Part shown: one piece after another, positions 63,937 to 64,000 of the stretch | Numbering within the stretch: position 1 is the first letter of the stretch | Layout of the letters: the number at the start of each line of letters is the position of its first letter | Assembly: GCA_040758375.1 (NCBI GenBank) | Contig: JBFLWE010000013.1 | Span: 15,183-79,182, forward strand | DNA length: 64,000 nucleotides | Direction: 5' to 3' | DNA from: CAMLIZ01 sp040758375 | Lineage (GTDB): Bacteria; Pseudomonadota; Gammaproteobacteria; Burkholderiales; Burkholderiaceae_C | Translations under genes and position numbers: made by a program | Notes under the pieces: generated by a model | The model's input: the letters and a program-made list of their open reading frames with translations, nothing else | Database searches by the model: none | What the model was told of the DNA's origin: nothing

Positions 63937-64000
63937 GTGTTGGCCACGAAGAGAAAGCGTGCACCGTCGTGGGAAGTGACCGACGAGTTCTGGGAGCGTG
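63937..64000 (+). CDS. IS transposase N-terminal fragment (IS5-like)
   Basis: The frame open to the window end reads MLATKRKRAPSWEVTDEFWE, an N-terminus typical of IS5-group transposases (a basic start, then W-E-V-T/S-D-x-F-W). GTG 63937 or TTG 63940 may start it. The DDE catalytic part is outside the window. The left end of the element would lie roughly at 63850-63900, following the broken AlbA_2 gene. The family assignment rests on 21 residues. Confidence 0.6.
   Translation, partial: MLATKRKRAPSWEVTDEFWER

Overview
The window is GC-rich chromosomal DNA from a betaproteobacterium of the order Burkholderiales. The evidence is the gene set and gene order: recA-recX-sucC-sucD, a PhaM-type polyhydroxybutyrate granule protein, a DUF3567 protein, a split MetH with an S-adenosylhomocysteine (SAH) riboswitch, GshA of the proteobacterial type with GshB, and pilA followed by PglL-like genes. 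The genus cannot be fixed from the sequence alone. Almost all of it is dense core genome with short intergenic gaps; no tRNA, rRNA, CRISPR array or prophage was seen.

Layout. 1-2722: end of a 3-hydroxyisobutyrate dehydrogenase-like gene, then a convergent two-component pair. 2805-6958: LexA-type box, recA, recX and the succinyl-CoA synthetase genes. 7046-11419: TerC membrane protein, a Ser/Thr kinase - PP2C phosphatase - FHA protein trio, and a metallo-beta-lactamase-fold phosphodiesterase. 11471-15619: type IV pilin behind a probable sigma-54 promoter, followed by two PglL/WaaL-like polymerase-ligases of atypically low GC. 15628-16167: YefM-YoeB toxin-antitoxin pair with a TGTACA operator. 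16179-26975: moaC, an M48 protease, the glycolate oxidase operon glcDEF, a FIST protein, phaM, a fumarylacetoacetate hydrolase-family enzyme and two DUF proteins. 27101-35287: a double-AAA ATPase, a GGDEF-EAL protein and a pqiAABC lipid-transport operon.

35447-42257 is the most unusual block: six genes in one direction (GNAT, asparagine synthase, AMP-dependent acyl ligase, stand-alone acyl carrier protein, ammonia-type NAD synthase, PrmC-like methyltransferase), several overlapping by 4 nt. It looks like an uncharacterised pathway that activates an acyl or amino acid, loads it on a carrier protein, and amidates and methylates it.

42262-53535: a PQQ-type sugar dehydrogenase; metH in two pieces separated by an opposite-strand OmpA-like lipoprotein, the second piece behind an SAH riboswitch; a glycine-zipper protein; comM; and a porin-glnK-amtB nitrogen operon with a sigma-54 promoter and NtrC-like sites. 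53643-62546: gshA, kup, benE, gshB, a branched-chain amino-acid-type binding protein, a broken DUF1810 gene and an ABC-F ATPase. 62578-64000: a Schlafen/AlbA_2-type gene broken by a frameshift and apparently truncated, running into the left end of an insertion sequence whose transposase leaves the window.

Several GC-rich palindromic elements sit in or beside genes. Two are read through as protein, one in a histidine kinase N-terminus and one inside PqiB. Promoters, riboswitch and terminators were called by eye; no alignment, folding or database search was run.
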